Part shown: positions 13,070 to 24,487 of the stretch, one piece after another | How positions within the stretch are numbered: position 1 is the first letter of the stretch | Layout: the number at the start of each line of letters is the position of its first letter | Assembly: GCA_017506865.1 (NCBI GenBank) | Contig: JAFCMP010000550.1 | Span: forward strand, 186,001-250,000 | DNA from: Tribonema minus | Lineage: Eukaryota > Sar > Xanthophyceae > Tribonematales > Tribonemataceae | DNA length: 64,000 nt | Reading direction: 5' to 3' | Translations under genes and position numbers: made by a program | Notes under the pieces: model-generated | Told to the model about the DNA's origin: nothing | Database searches by the model: none | The model's input: only the letters and a program-made list of their open reading frames with translations

Positions 13070-14095
13070 GAATGCTTAGATGCCTCATTCTCCACCTGTA
13101 TACCAATACTTAAACGGAATTCATGTATTGTGTGTGTGGTGCGCTACACACATGAGACTGCGCTTTGAATACGATATACAATGAAGCAACTCAGCGGCAC
13201 CAGACGGTGCGCAGGTGAGATGAGCGAAAGCGAATGGGACAAATCCAGTGCACCAATCATTCGGTGGGTGGAAGCCTACAGGCAGCTAGTGCGCGGTGTC
13301 GTGAGCGCTTGTCATAGCGTGGACGGAACGCGCAGAGCACTCATCCTCCGCTGCGCTGTTGTGACAGGAGCGGCAGACACAGCGTTGTGCAGGCTGTTCA
13401 GAGTTGCTCATACTCATCGCTGTTGATGCAGCGGACTACCAAAGCCTGGAAGCACCGAATGCAAGACTACGAGTACCAGGACCAGCAGGGGCCTCAGCGC
13501 TGTGTGGGACCGCATCCCATGTGCAACACAGAACTTCTGGGCAGCAGCAGCAGAAACTTCAAATTTGCCTTGAAGTAGGGGTAAGACCCTTGACGGGCCC
13601 ACTTCAACATGAAGTTGAAGTTGTGAAGATGTCATCAGTAGCAGCAGCAGCCCCAACGTGTACGCCACGATACCAGCCTGACCTGCACGAGCTGAGGAGC
13701 TAGCTGCTCATGACCGACGTGCGAGATACCTAGCATAGGCGCTCAGTTGCAGTGTTCAGTGGCATGGCCGTTCATCAACAAAGCCTTCAAGTCAACAAGG
13801 CCTCAAAATTATGTGTTCTTCAAGTCATAAACTCTGCGCACCCACCTGCGTGACTCTGCTGCTGCTGCTCCAAAACGTGGACACGCCTTGCGTACGTGGC
13901 CACCAGCTTTCGCAATGTGGGGAGCCTTGCCTGCAGGCGCTCGAGCCTCTCCTGCACGGCCTGCTGGGAGCTGAGTTGATCGGTCAGTGGCGCAAAAGGG
14001 CTCGCATCAAGAGCGCGCTTGAGGTCAGCTATTTCGCTCCGAACGCGCGTCAGCTCCTCCTCTTCCTGTGTCAAGCGCGCCCACACCTCTGACAT
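9955..14095 (-). CDS. Coiled-coil plus trypsin-like serine protease fold protein, 7 exons, 412 aa
   Basis: Exons (minus order): 14095-13846, 12753-12508, 12298-12077, 11834-11789, 10814-10529, 10249-10196, 10089-9955; all phases agree and the sum is 413 codons with stop. The start ATG has context GTCACCATG. Residues 1-80 form a charged coiled coil (QEEEELTRVRSEIADLKRAL) and residues 85-165 a linker. A chymotrypsin-like domain follows. His206 lies in CVSAAHVF (the usual TAAH site), Asp234 in EDIIFLQ (the usual DIALL) and Ser391 in TPTLSGGVVLD (the usual GNSGGP). A Gln run at 372-ish comes from a CAG tract. By family knowledge these residues form a serine protease charge relay; the substrate is unknown. 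The usual Pro after SGG is Val, and the domain ends soon after the serine, so activity is uncertain. The donor at 12508 (G|gttggt) and the 10249-10196 mini-exon are the weakest joints. There is no signal peptide, so a soluble protein is likely. Confidence 0.65.
13034..13067. repeat. Long poly-G tract
   Basis: An uninterrupted run of about 30 G follows GCAGCC, inside the first intron of the trypsin-like gene. Seen from the coding strand it is poly-C. Similar G:C runs occur at 4231-4250, 16957-16972, 22446-22460, 25132-25147, 31208-31226 and 49378-49422, mostly inside introns and often just before an acceptor. Confidence 0.9.
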
Positions 14096-15499
14096 GGTGA
14101 CAGAGCGTCAGTAGCAAAAGACCTGAGGGCAGGCGACAAGTAAGCAATGGCTGGTCGGCAAAAGTCTCACTCCGGCCTCTAGCCTTGAGCACATGATAGG
14201 CAAAACGAGCCGAGCCCTTCCGCGTTGCAAGCCTGCTGCAAAGTGTGAGGCATGGAAGCCGAACTGTCAAAGCTTTTTATCATGCAACTGCCCACCTCTG
14301 TCTCCCTGACTGCTTCTTCTGTCTTTTTGCTCAGTTTGAAGTAAATGCGCCGCCGCGCCTGAGCGAGAATAAACCAGTTGAAGCATTAAAGTTGAAGCCA
14401 TCAGCACTTTGAGTGCAACACGCGCGGGAGCTCGACGCAGGCACAAAATGGTATTGAAAGGCGCGCTCGGTAGAGCCGTGCACAGCGCAGGTCACGGCCC
14501 GGCACGACAACGTGTGTTTCTGGTTCAACCAATCACAGAGGAAGCAGGTCGGAAACACCATGAAAGCTCGTCTAGAATGCAAGGACCCTGTCCTGCACCC
14601 CCTGCCCGCTGACTGCGCGACAACGACAAGGGGAAACTGGAGAGACTATGGGGAGGGGCCGTCGAAGGGCATGACGGGAACAGAGCGCTTGAGGGGCACT
14701 TGGCATTTGCACAGCTGTCTGTCTGTCACTGTGCTCAATGGCGCAGCTGCTGCTGCGGCTGCTGCTGCTGGCGCCGCTGCTGCTGCTGCTGCCGCCGGTG
14801 CACCCCTGCAGCTCCCCCACGCAACGTCGCACCGGCGCCATGTGTGGGGCACGGGCAGCGCGGTGGAGCACTGAGACGAGGCAGCGCAGCGCGCTTCTCC
14901 GCCGCGCCTACAAGGCCTGAAGCAACATTAAAGAGCACTTTGGTCCCGTGAGGGAGAATTGATCACCGCCGACGGCAAGCGGCGCTGGCGCACAGCGACG
15001 ATCGCAAGTGGCAATGCCGACGCGCGCATCGTGCCGCCGCCGTGGCGCGTGCAACATGCGCGCCGCAGCGCGCCCGTGGCGTACAGCAGCGCTCAGATCT
15101 GCAGCACGCGAGCGATGCCTATTGAGAGCAGCACTGCTAGGCACTGCGAGGCCAATGGCGGCGCGTGGCACAGCCTCGTGAGCGGCAGCTGGCTACTGCA
15201 CGACAGCATCGGAATCTCCCTGCCGCAGCAGCCGCCGCTGCCGCCGCAGCTGTTGCAGCGGCTGGTGGTGACAATGGCATGAATCTGTGAAGCTGCAGCT
15301 GCAGCCCCCCTGACCTCAAGTCACTGCAGGCGTCCCCTCTTTCCTCCCCATTGGCAGAGACAAGGGGGGGGCGCGGTTCGCAGCATGGCGCGAGCGCGCA
15401 TGCGCAGCACATGGCGATCGCCGCGCGTGCGGCGGCGGTGGCAGCGCGCCGGTGCTTTGTGCCCCACTCGCGCAAAGCGCTTCGCACCGGCGGCTACCG
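14096..15499. other. Intergenic region between two minus-strand genes
   Basis: This 1.4 kb separates the stop of the EF-hand gene from the start of the trypsin-like gene and should hold the latter's promoter. It contains imperfect GCT/GCC trinucleotide repeats (14743-14800 and 15225-15265) that create Leu-, Ala- or Ser-rich open frames on both strands. None has codon use or composition that supports a gene. No RNA gene was seen. Confidence 0.5.
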
Positions 15500-18400
15500 C
15501 TAGTGCACGCACACAAAGCGCTCGAAGAGGGCGGCGGGCAGGGTCCCCCCTGGCGGAACCCGCGCTTCGCGGAACAGCTGCTGCGCCGTTGCTTCCGCCA
15601 GTTTTGCTGGCAGCACGCGGTCGCGCTCGCGTTCGCTGCTGCTGCGGTGCGGCGGCGCCACGACCGCCGTTAGCACCGCGAAAACGCTGGTCATGTACTG
15701 CACGACAGGGGCGCGCAGGCGAGAAAGAGCTCTGTCGGTTGTGTGAACATTTACTAGAGAGGAAGCGGTACACACAATGGCCGATTCAGTGGCAACATGG
15801 CAGAGGGGCCAAGCGCATGCAGCGTCAATGCGTAGAGCATGCCTCACCCTCATTGCAGATCGCCAGGTCATGTACTGCACGACAGGGGCACCCAGGCGAG
15901 AGCTCGGTCGGTTGCGTGACGCTCAGTTGACAAGAGGCGATGCGCACAATGACTCAGTGAGAGGCATGGTGAAGAGGGGTCAGGCGCATGCAACACCAAC
16001 GCGCAGTGCAAGCCGCACTCTCGTTGCGCATTGCCAGCACAAGCATGCGGTCACCACATTTTAATATGTGTCGGCGTGCTACGAGCCATGGTAGTGACAC
16101 AACGGCAGTTTCAACACGTGCCCGCGTGCTATGAGCAATGGTACATAGTGACACAACGGCAGCACTGGTCCTCCTCGTCGAGTCCTCGTTGCGACCACAA
16201 CGAGGCGCACGCAGTCAACACCCCCAGTGTTTTTCGCCTTCACTCAACACGCAACCAGCGCCGCGCCATCACTCCCCACTCATCTCTATGTAGGGCCCAC
16301 GTGCGGTCCATGCCATGCCGCCCCTTTCGTCCAAAAATGCCAGAGGAAGTAAGTACTTCAAGTGCAGCTTCAAGTGTGCAGCAGCTGCCAGCACACGTTG
16401 GCTTGCTGCGACTGCTGTATCACTGACGACAGAACAGGCACAACTATTGGTTGTCGAGTCCTCGTTGCGGGCGCGCAGAAGCTCAGAGGAATTCGAAACA
16501 CGTGAGCGTGTTCGCCTTGACTCGACGTAGAACACCACCGCGCCAATCACGCCCCATAACACCCTCCTCCGGGGGCACGTATGCCTCACCTGTAAGGGGG
16601 CATGCTTTTCTCTCTCAAGAAAAGATACATCATGTCAACAAGAAGTCCGAAGACAAAGAATTGCTCAACGACAGAAAAATGTATGAACAGATCAGACTTA
16701 TGTTCTTGCAACACGAACATACCTGGATGGCGCCGGCCAGCGGCATCCCGGGTGCGGCGGGCCCCGCGTGCAGCGCAAACGCGTAGCGCAGCCGCTCCTC
16801 CATGGGCGCCGGCCTGAGCACTGTCATGGCGGTGCCCACCATGGCGTGCGGCACAGCGCCCACCGCAGCGGCGTCGAGCGTGTCGAAGCAGCGCTCGGCT
16901 AGCGCGAGGGCTGCGGCGGCGGTGCGGTTGCGGCGCGCGCAGCGGTGGGTCAGGAAGGGGGGGGGGGGGGGGGACACTGCCTCAAAGGATAATGTTGACA
17001 ACCTGATGGCGGCACTGCTAGCCGAGGGAACACCCCCAGAACAAGGTCTCTCCAAGGGATGAGTGCAAGCGGCTGATTGCCGCCGGGGCGTCGAGCGCGT
17101 GGAAGCAGCGCTCAGAAAGTGCAAGGGCTGCGGCGGAGGCGCGGTTGCGGCGCGCACGCAAGCGTCAGTCAGAGGCAGCGGCGGTGGACGGCCCTCAATC
17201 GGACCTACGGCAGCGTGGCTGTAGCGTCAGCGCAAATCTGCTTGGCTGAGGCGCATGGGGGACGTGAGGTTGTCATGTGTGTTAGGGTTAGGGTTTAGGG
17301 TTAGGGTTTTAGGGTTAGGGTTAGGGTTTGGGTTAGGTGTGTGATGGCGGCTCCTGGCCCTAGTCTAGCCCTTTTAGCCAAACCTTTATCCTTCCCCTAA
17401 CTCTGTTTTTGGCGCATCTCCGCTCAACAGTCACCTTCAACTTCAGCTGCCACTAAGCTAAGCGCATCACAGGCTGTAATCTGAAGCAGTAAGCAGGCGA
17501 GGCGCAACGGAGCCAGCACTCAACGCCTGACGTATGACGTATGATGAGTGGCTTGTCTGAGGGTCGTCCAAAGAGCGAGCAGGCAATCTGATTGTAAACA
17601 GCTACTGAGCGGCAGCAAGTGCGTCAAAATCAGGCCTGACCTTCAAGGCGCACGTCAACATCGGTCGGCTCACCTTGCTGGCAATCTGCATGTAATCCTA
17701 CTAAGCGTACATGTTTAGGTCTCGCTGTGCATGCACAATTGTTGTTGCGGAAACGATTGCTCCTGCACGCCATCTGGTGGCGAGCGCGCCGTTGGTGGCC
17801 AGTGGGCCGCCTGGGGACTCAAGCTCAAACTTCAACTTCAGCTTCTAATGTGCTTCAACACCGGTTCACCTTGCTGGCGATTGGATGAGAGTTGCCGACG
17901 CCGGCGAGCTCCAGCTCAAACTTCAATTTCAAAATGTACTTCAGCATCAGCTCACCTTGCTGGCAATCTGCATGAGGGTCGCCGTCGCCTGCGAGTTCAA
18001 CCTCAAATTTCAACTTCAACAAAACATACTTCAACAACATCGGCTCACCTTGCTGGCGATCTGGATGAGAGTCGCCCACGCCTGCGAGCTGCAGCAGGTG
18101 CGCCATCGCGCGCTGGTTGGCGGCGCGCTGCAGCAGCCCCGTGCTAACGTCGCGCACCTCCGCAAACGTCGCCACTGCGGCAGCGAAAACGGCATGGGTG
18201 GAGTTGAGCGATACACTAATATATGTATAATATGTTTATCTGAATCATACTTGTACTAGAGCATCGCCTGCAGCAGGACAGGGCGAAGTGCTTGACAGTG
18301 CGCGTGAAAGCGTGAGTCGTTGTGAGGGCACCTGCGAATGAGGTCACGTGACCACGGCGCGAGCCTCCATGAGAGAGGCAGCAACGCGCTCCATGCTCGC

Positions 18401-21400
18401 AAGTCAAGCGCGCAAGCACGCCTGCCCGCAGGCCGTCCATCCACATGTCACCACACTTCGGCCCCTTGACCCTCGGGTTTATGGTTCGAACTAGGGTTAC
18501 GGTGACGCTGCCCCCCATTCTAACGCTCGCGACCCGTTGCTGGTGCACGCACTGCGCTTGCCACTCACGGATGTCGCTCGTCGTGTGCAGGTGCAGCCGC
18601 AGCAGCGCTCGCGCCCTCTCCAGCGCCTCCACGCGGTGCGGCTCCACAACCCCTTCTTCCATCGCGCCGCCCATGGCGGCGTACCCTAATGGCGCGTTTG
18701 CGTCCGCAGCAGCAGCAGCGGCACTGCGAGCTGCGGCGGCGGCAGCCGCAGCAGCGCTCTTCGCCCCCGGCGCACGGTCCTCGGGATGGGGGGCTTGGAG
18801 TCCGTTTCTTACCGGTGGTAACCCGCTGGTCAAGCAGCATGGAACATGGGGCAGTGATCAGTTTCCGCCGCCTGTTGACAGCGCTGGGCGGTGAATAAGT
18901 TGGGAATGAGCACGCTCTGCCGCCATAGCAGCAGTACACTGCGGAGGAGGAGGAGGAGGAGCAGCAGCAGCACTGAACTTATCATCCATACTTGCGTAGC
19001 ATATGTGGTGCCTGCCAATCGGCGCAGATTGTACTACGTCGAGCTAAGTATCATGCAGAACAGCACGAACAAAGCGGAGCTGATCTAGGTTTGATAGGCA
19101 TGTCAGTCCGCAGCATTGGACACTGGCTTGGAGCTGTACTCATGCAAAGTTGAAGTGCAGAGCCATCGACTACACGTGTTTTCAATGTCTGCTGCTGAAG
19201 CTCCCTGAGTGTGGGTTGCGTGCGAGTTTGCTAAAGCCCAATGAGAAAGACGCTTTCGACGAGCCTTTGCCGGCTTGCAAAAACTCCCTGTAGCAGCGTG
19301 AGATTGAAGTTGAAGTTGAAGTTACATCCGCGCTTGGGGATCATAAAACCGGCAAGAGGCATGCGAGACTCAGCACCCACACGCCCACCAGACGCGCCGC
19401 CGCCGCCTTTGAATGCCTTGTCCACTCAACACATTCTGGGGGGGCTAACGCTAACCCTAACCCTGACCCTAACTCCAGATTCTCATCCCCTCCACGCTGC
19501 CTCTGCTTTAGCGCCCACTGTACCACCGCGCACCTGCCGGTAGCGGCACTGCCGGATTGTGAGCGCTTCGCCGCAGCGGCCAAATGCGTTGGAAGACACC
19601 AACTGTCAGTTGCTGCAGTCACCTGCTCCTCATATGTTCCAAGTTCCCTACTGAGAGCGCCTCATGCATCACCGAGCGGGCGGGGCACGCGACAACTTAC
19701 CACCCCGCTCCACTGCACCCTCACGCACCTGCCGGATGCGCCACTAATGGGCTCAAACGCCTTGTCCGCCGCCGCCGCCGCCAGTGCCTCCGGCGCCAGT
19801 CCCACCTGCCCCCGCAGCGCCGGCTGGCCCGCGTACAGCAGCCTAAAGACGCCTGTGAGGTACGCGCACGCCTCAGCGCGGGTGACGGTGGCGCCTGCCG
19901 CGTCTAGCGGCGAGAACGAGCTTGTTTGCAGCTGCGCGGTAGGAGAGAAGAGCGAGTACAAGGCGCAACTTGAGTGGAAAGGAGGTCGCAGAGCCCGTGG
20001 GGAATGGGGCGATGGCAACAGCAGCGAGCAGCGCGGGTGACTGCTGCGCCGGCCGTGTCGAGCAACTGCAATGAGCTGCTATGTGGCTGCGCAATAGGAC
20101 CAAGTGTAAGCACAAAGCAAAATGTGGCACGTCGTATAGTGCATCTTGAAGTATAACATCAAGATCAGAAGCTCACGACGTCAGTGCCACAGTGCAGAGG
20201 GAACTCAAAGTACTTGAGCGGCGATCCAGGAGGCATGTATGTATGCACTGTATGCAGCAGAGGCTATGTGCTCATCAACAGCTGCTCATTAGCAGGGAAG
20301 GGCAGAGGTGCACACAAAACGCAAAAGACGCAGACATGATTCAGCTAGACACTGCAGAGGCAGATCCATTCACATGCAATGAGCAGATCAGGGTGCCCTC
20401 TGACACGTGTGCCCGTCTTTGAGTCGACAATGATAAGCGAAACGATGAGCCACAACTGTATAGAGCTCGACTTAACAGAAGCGCATTGCGGTGAGGGTGA
20501 ATCCGCCCACCACCACGCGCTGCTGCATAAAGGAACAAAATCATTCACCACTCCGCTGAACAATTCATTTGCCACAGCCACAACCTCAACTTAAGGTCAG
20601 CATACCCCCAACCGTGACCCTAACCCTAACCCTAGGGTCCCTGCCATCAGTAGACACAAACACTGCGCATTATCCTAAGCTCACAAGCCTCATGACAAGA
20701 ACTCACCGAGTCAGTCGCAGCGCCGCCCCCCGGCACCGCACCAAACCCGTCAGCGAACTCGCGTGCGGACGCTCCACCCGATTGCGCCGCTGCCGCTGCC
20801 GCTGCCGCCGCCGCCGCTGCGGCTGCCTCCGACCCCAAGCCCCCGCTCCGCCGCCCCTCCCCAGCTCCCTCACTCTCCTCAAAGTCTTCATCGCTCTCAT
20901 CACCACCGTCATCGTCCCCTTCCTCGTCGGAGCCGTGCTGCAGCCCCGCGGCGCCGTCCATGCGCGCGCGCCACGCGGCAAACTCCTCCAGCGTCACGGC
21001 GCCGCCGCCGCCGCTGTCGCCGACGCCGCTGCCGCCGCGGGCCGCTGCCGCCGCCGCCGCCGCCGGCACCACGTCGCCGCCGCCGAGGACGCGGTGCGCG
21101 CTCGCGAGCGCGAGCGCGAGCTCGCCGCGTGTGATGACGCCGCTGCCGTCGATATCGTACAGGCGGAACGCCGCGCGCGCGCGCGCTGCCGCGCCGCCGC
21201 CGCACAGCGCGCTCACCCCGCCCGCCAGCTCTGCGAAGTCGGCGACGTCCTCGCCGCCGCTGCCGCTGCCGCCGCCGCCGGCCATGGCAAAGAGGTCAAA
21301 GAGGCGCGCAGCGGCGCGGCGCGCGGCGCGGCGGCGCCCAGGCGGCATGAAGCGCGCGCCGCTGACGTCCAGCAGCGCGGCGGCGGCGCCGCTGCGCGGG

Positions 21401-24400
21401 ACGAGGCCGCGCGCGTCCGCCGCCAGCGCGAGGCGCGTGAGCACGGCGTGCACGTCGCACTCGCCGAGGCGCAGCGCGGACTGGAGCTCCGCGGGCTGGC
21501 GCGAGGGGGGGGCTGCAGGGAACGGAGGGGGGGGGGGGCGGGGGGGGGGGGGGTTGATGCGCTGGGGGGCTTTGATGGCTGTGGGCTCAGAGGGTGGTGT
21601 GGTGCCGGGGAGCATCGTGTGAAGTAGTAGGTGCCATATGATTCGGCTGGGGTCTTGACATTTGCCGCGCGCCAGTGGATGGCGAATACGCATACATTGC
21701 ATTACAAGGGGCTACAACTGTGTGCCGTGTACAGCACGGCTACACCTATACTGTTTCGTGGAAGCCCGGGGACGTTTCGTTGCGCTGCCGCAATCCTCTC
21801 CTGCAGTTACCAGTAGGATATCAGCCCTTCACAGAGCACAACCTCATCACACCAGCAGCCCGCGGCGGTTCACTCACTCCCGCGTCCCGCCAAGGGGCGC
21901 CCCCTGCCCCCGCTGTTGAGCGCTGCTGCTTTCATCACATGCACACCCTCACTCGCGCACTCCCAGCAGCGCAACAAAGCAAACTTCTCTTGACAAAAAG
22001 CATGATCAAAACTGCCGCTGAGCACTGCACTGCATGATGGTGTACTTCAAGTCTGTCGCACCTGGCCCCTGGGACGCCTCGCTGAGAAACGACGTCTCGT
22101 TCTGGCCGTGCTCTCTGAGGAACGTCACACTCCTTGCTGTCCCCCCTCCTCGCCCACCACCACCGCCGCCGCCTCCGCTGCCGCCACCGCCACCGCCGCC
22201 GCCGCCGCTGCCGCCGCTGCCGCCTTCATCATCGTCGGTGTCACCTCCGCCGCCCAGTCCGCTCTCAGCGTGCCACGTTCTCCACTGGTCGAACGTCATC
22301 ACGCCTGTCGATCGCAGACCGGCGTCTTTGAACGCCTGACGGTAAGGTTAGAGGCGGCAGCAGGGGGGGCGGGGGGGGGTGAGGTCAGCCACTTAGAGCG
22401 ATGGGTGCAGAGTATTGGCGTGGCGAGGCACAACGGCTCTTTGAAAGGGGGGGGGGGGGGGCGTGGGGGGGGGGCAGCAACACGATAGCTGCCGGGATGC
22501 CAGCAGAACATATCAAAACTTGAAGTGAGTGTTTGTCAAACTTAAATACCACAGTCAATCAGCACACAATGCACCTGCTCTAAGGCGCTGACTTGACTGT
22601 CTCGCTGGTCCTTCTCTGAAAAGCGGACGAGGTTGCTTAGAGCAGTGCACGCGTGTGAAGTACGAGAGCACAGAGCAGGTGTGCCGATCAATGCCATCCT
22701 CCAATACGTGTAATCACTTCACTCTGTGTGCTGTCATTGCTGACATGAACAATGTGAAGTCTCGCTCTCACCTCCTCTGCAGTGATGGCGGCAACCTCAG
22801 TAGCAGACAGCCCCCCCAACTGGCCTTGCAAGCCGGGTGACACCTCAAAGAGCACCTGCATGCCAATGTGAGCAATGAGCAGCAAGGGCCGCAACACATT
22901 AGCACACAGCATTAGAAGGTGCTGCTGCCCGGAAGTCATGCGGCAGTTGGTGGTGGATTGAACTTCAAGTTCCTGTAAAACACCACAAAACTTCAACAAC
23001 AGGACTTCCTGAGCGAAAGCTCGCCACATTACCCTGCGAGTCAAGCCACCTCAACTGAGAAGCTGCAGCATGTCATGAAGACTAGGCTGTTGGTCGTTGG
23101 CTGATGAATGACTGCATTGACCCAGAACACTTGTGAAGTGCTGTCTTCTTCCAAGTTTGGCTGATGCTCATGCCGTTTGATCAATCACGTCAACATTTGC
23201 GCTGTGGTGTGGACATGTAGTACTATTGTGTGAGGCGGCGAATAAGTCACCTATAGTGTGAATGCTCGCTCTACAATACTTCATAAAACAGATGATGGAA
23301 CTAAAAGGCAACGCTGCCATGCAGATGATGATTATCAAACAACCGACAATCTTCATCATCAACAAAGAAATGCCAGCAAGAATAAAGTAACGCGGCGGTG
23401 TTTGCAGTGAAGGCTGCATCTGCTGTCAAGCTCTGATTGCCGAACAGGAAAAACGCCCAGTGCGATTGCGAACGGCCACCCCGCAAATCAACTCAAAATT
23501 TTTCAACGCACTGTGACTAACACTTCAAGTACGACTGCTGTCAAAGAACACAGGCCTCTCATGGCGCACCGAGAAAATGCTCTCCAGCAGCGCTTCCAGC
23601 TCCTCGAACGTGACCGCCCCCTTCCCGTCCGCGTCGACCACGTTGAACGCCGCATGCAGCTTCTCCTCGCGCGTCCCGGCGCACAGTATGCTCAGCCCCC
23701 CCGCCAGCGCGCCGAAGCTGACGGCGTCACCGCCGCCGCTGAGCGCTGCGAACAGGCGCCGCAGCAGCGCACGCGCCGCGTCCTGCTCCGCCTCCGTCGC
23801 CGTTGCTAGCCGCCCAGGCTTCACCTGCGGACGACGGATGTGTCGTTGGCGGGGGGGGGGAGGGGGGTGGTGCGGTGAGCGTGCTGCGGCGGTGGCTGGA
23901 TGTTTGGGCGTTGCCTGTGAGCATTTTCAGTGGATGAAGTGCAAAGACGTCGCGTTGAGCACGTGCATATATAGGGCTTGAGAGAGTATCTCTGAGTATG
24001 CACACATGCACACATCACACACCTGCATCAGGGCCCGGAAGCAGCCAGTGAAGGCCGGCTGCGACAGCATCCCGTCGGCGTCCGTACATGAGGCGAAGAG
24101 ATCGAAGATCTTGTCCACGTTGTGCAGCCCCAGGCTCGTCACGCGTCTGAAGCTCTCCAGAGTCCAGGAGCTCTCCTCGATCTCTGCCGCCTCTTGCTCC
24201 TCTTCCTCGTCCTGCTGGGAGCCCGCGAGCACCAACCTGTACGGAGGCCTGGCGCTGAAGTACTGCGGCGCCTTGCACAGCAGAGACAGGGGAAAGTATA
24301 TATTTTTTGCGGGGTCTCGCAGGCCGACGATGTCATCTGTGCCCTGAAGGCCGAACCCAGCGTGCAGAGTTTCTGCGAGATCCTGGACGGCTATGCCCGG

Positions 24401-24487
24401 GTGCAGCAGCACCTCCTTGGTGACGCGACCCTCGGGGTCTTGAACCTTGCAGGGGAAGCATTCCATACTCCCGCCTTGCTCCGTCAT
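15500..24487 (-). CDS. Multi-module EF-hand protein, 10 exons, 917 aa
   Basis: Exons: 24487-24023, 23824-23570, 22855-22772, 22335-22062, 21512-20707, 19931-19729, 18723-18569, 18174-18049, 16910-16723, 15697-15500. All phases agree and the sum is 918 codons with stop. Residues 1-100 form a small N-terminal domain (ECFPCKVQDPEGRVTKEVL). Degenerate repeats then resemble the four-EF-hand layout of neuronal calcium sensors: LFD, a loop, GGLSILCAG, EEKLHAAF, a loop, a helix, then a short QVLFEV-type segment. Two loops are canonical, DADGKGAVTFEE (219-230) and DIDGSGVITRGE (479-490). Others, such as LDAAAVGAVP in the last module, have lost ligands. At least three modules are visible (exons 1-4, 5-6, 7-10). 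Low-complexity Gly/Ala/Asp stretches separate them. The likely role is Ca2+-dependent binding; the partner is unknown. No membrane segment or signal peptide is seen. The introns carry repeated exon edges (listed separately). Confidence 0.75.
15855..15900 (-). repeat. Duplicated acceptor region of EF-hand exon 10
   Basis: On the minus strand the segment around CCCCTGTCGTGCAGTACATG, which immediately precedes and begins exon 10 (15697), recurs here with its flanking GAGCTCTCGCCTGGGTG. The copy keeps the AG acceptor and the first bases of the exon, then diverges. It lies about 190 bases upstream of the true acceptor. Confidence 0.8.
16077..16163. repeat. Short tandem repeat in an EF-hand intron
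   Basis: The segment GTGCTACGAGCCATGGTAGT...GACACAACGGCAG (16077-16109) recurs at 16127-16163 with a short insertion. Both copies end in GTGACACAACGGCAG. Confidence 0.7.
17077..17157 (-). repeat. Duplicated 5' part of EF-hand exon 9 in the preceding intron
   Basis: On the minus strand, sequence encoding ALALSERCFHALDAPAA behind a CGCCGCAG acceptor is a diverged copy of the start of exon 9 (ALALAERCFDTLDAAA at 16910 downward). The copy keeps the acceptor and about 60 bases of exon. It lies about 245 bases upstream of the true acceptor. Confidence 0.8.
17280..17337 (+). repeat. Interstitial telomere-like array with mixed unit length
   Basis: TTAGGG, TTTAGGG and TTTTAGGG units are mixed in about nine repeats, inside intron 8 of the EF-hand gene. 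Confidence 0.85.
17640..18060 (-). repeat. Tandem copies of the EF-hand exon 8 donor region
   Basis: The last about 40 bases of exon 8 plus its donor (CATCCAGATCGCCAGCAAG|gtgagc) recur downstream in the intron. Copies are near 17950-18000 and 17863-17905, and a shorter one is near 17660-17695. The period is about 90 bases and the copies are separated by TTGAAGTTGAAATTTGAG-like spacer. Two copies keep CAAG|gtga. The minus-strand frame stays open across most of the array, so read-through would add about 60 residues. Confidence 0.85.
19231..19560 (-). repeat. Diverged copies of the EF-hand exon 6 end
   Basis: Two segments on the minus strand copy the 3' end of exon 6 or its donor. At about 19522-19545, CCGGCAG|gtgcg is followed by GGTACAGTGGGCGC (compare CCGGCAG|gtgcg and GGTGCAGTGGAGCG after the true exon). 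At about 19385-19430, GTGGACAAGGCATTCAAAGG matches the exon 6 GCGGACAAGGCGTTTGAG. Both lie downstream of the true donor at 19729. Confidence 0.65.
19447..19474 (-). repeat. Interstitial telomere-like repeat
   Basis: CTAACGCTAACCCTAACCCTGACCCTAAC: four to five units, partly variant, in an EF-hand intron. Confidence 0.75.
20615..20637 (-). repeat. Short interstitial telomere-like repeat
   Basis: CGTGACCCTAACCCTAACCC: about three units, in the intron just downstream of EF-hand exon 5. Confidence 0.7.

Noticed and set aside
14738..14920. + strand 60-codon frame with Leu-rich start that resembles a signal peptide
   Set aside because: The Leu run is a CTG/CTC trinucleotide repeat also read as Ala or Ser in other frames; nothing protein-like follows.
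15385..15930. 181-codon + frame over EF-hand exon 10
   Set aside because: It is Arg-rich and antisense to an exon with a good acceptor, phase agreement and stop.
20569..21627. 352-codon + frame opposite EF-hand exon 5
   Set aside because: It is very Arg/Ala-rich; the minus frame carries recognisable EF-hand loops and matching splice sites.
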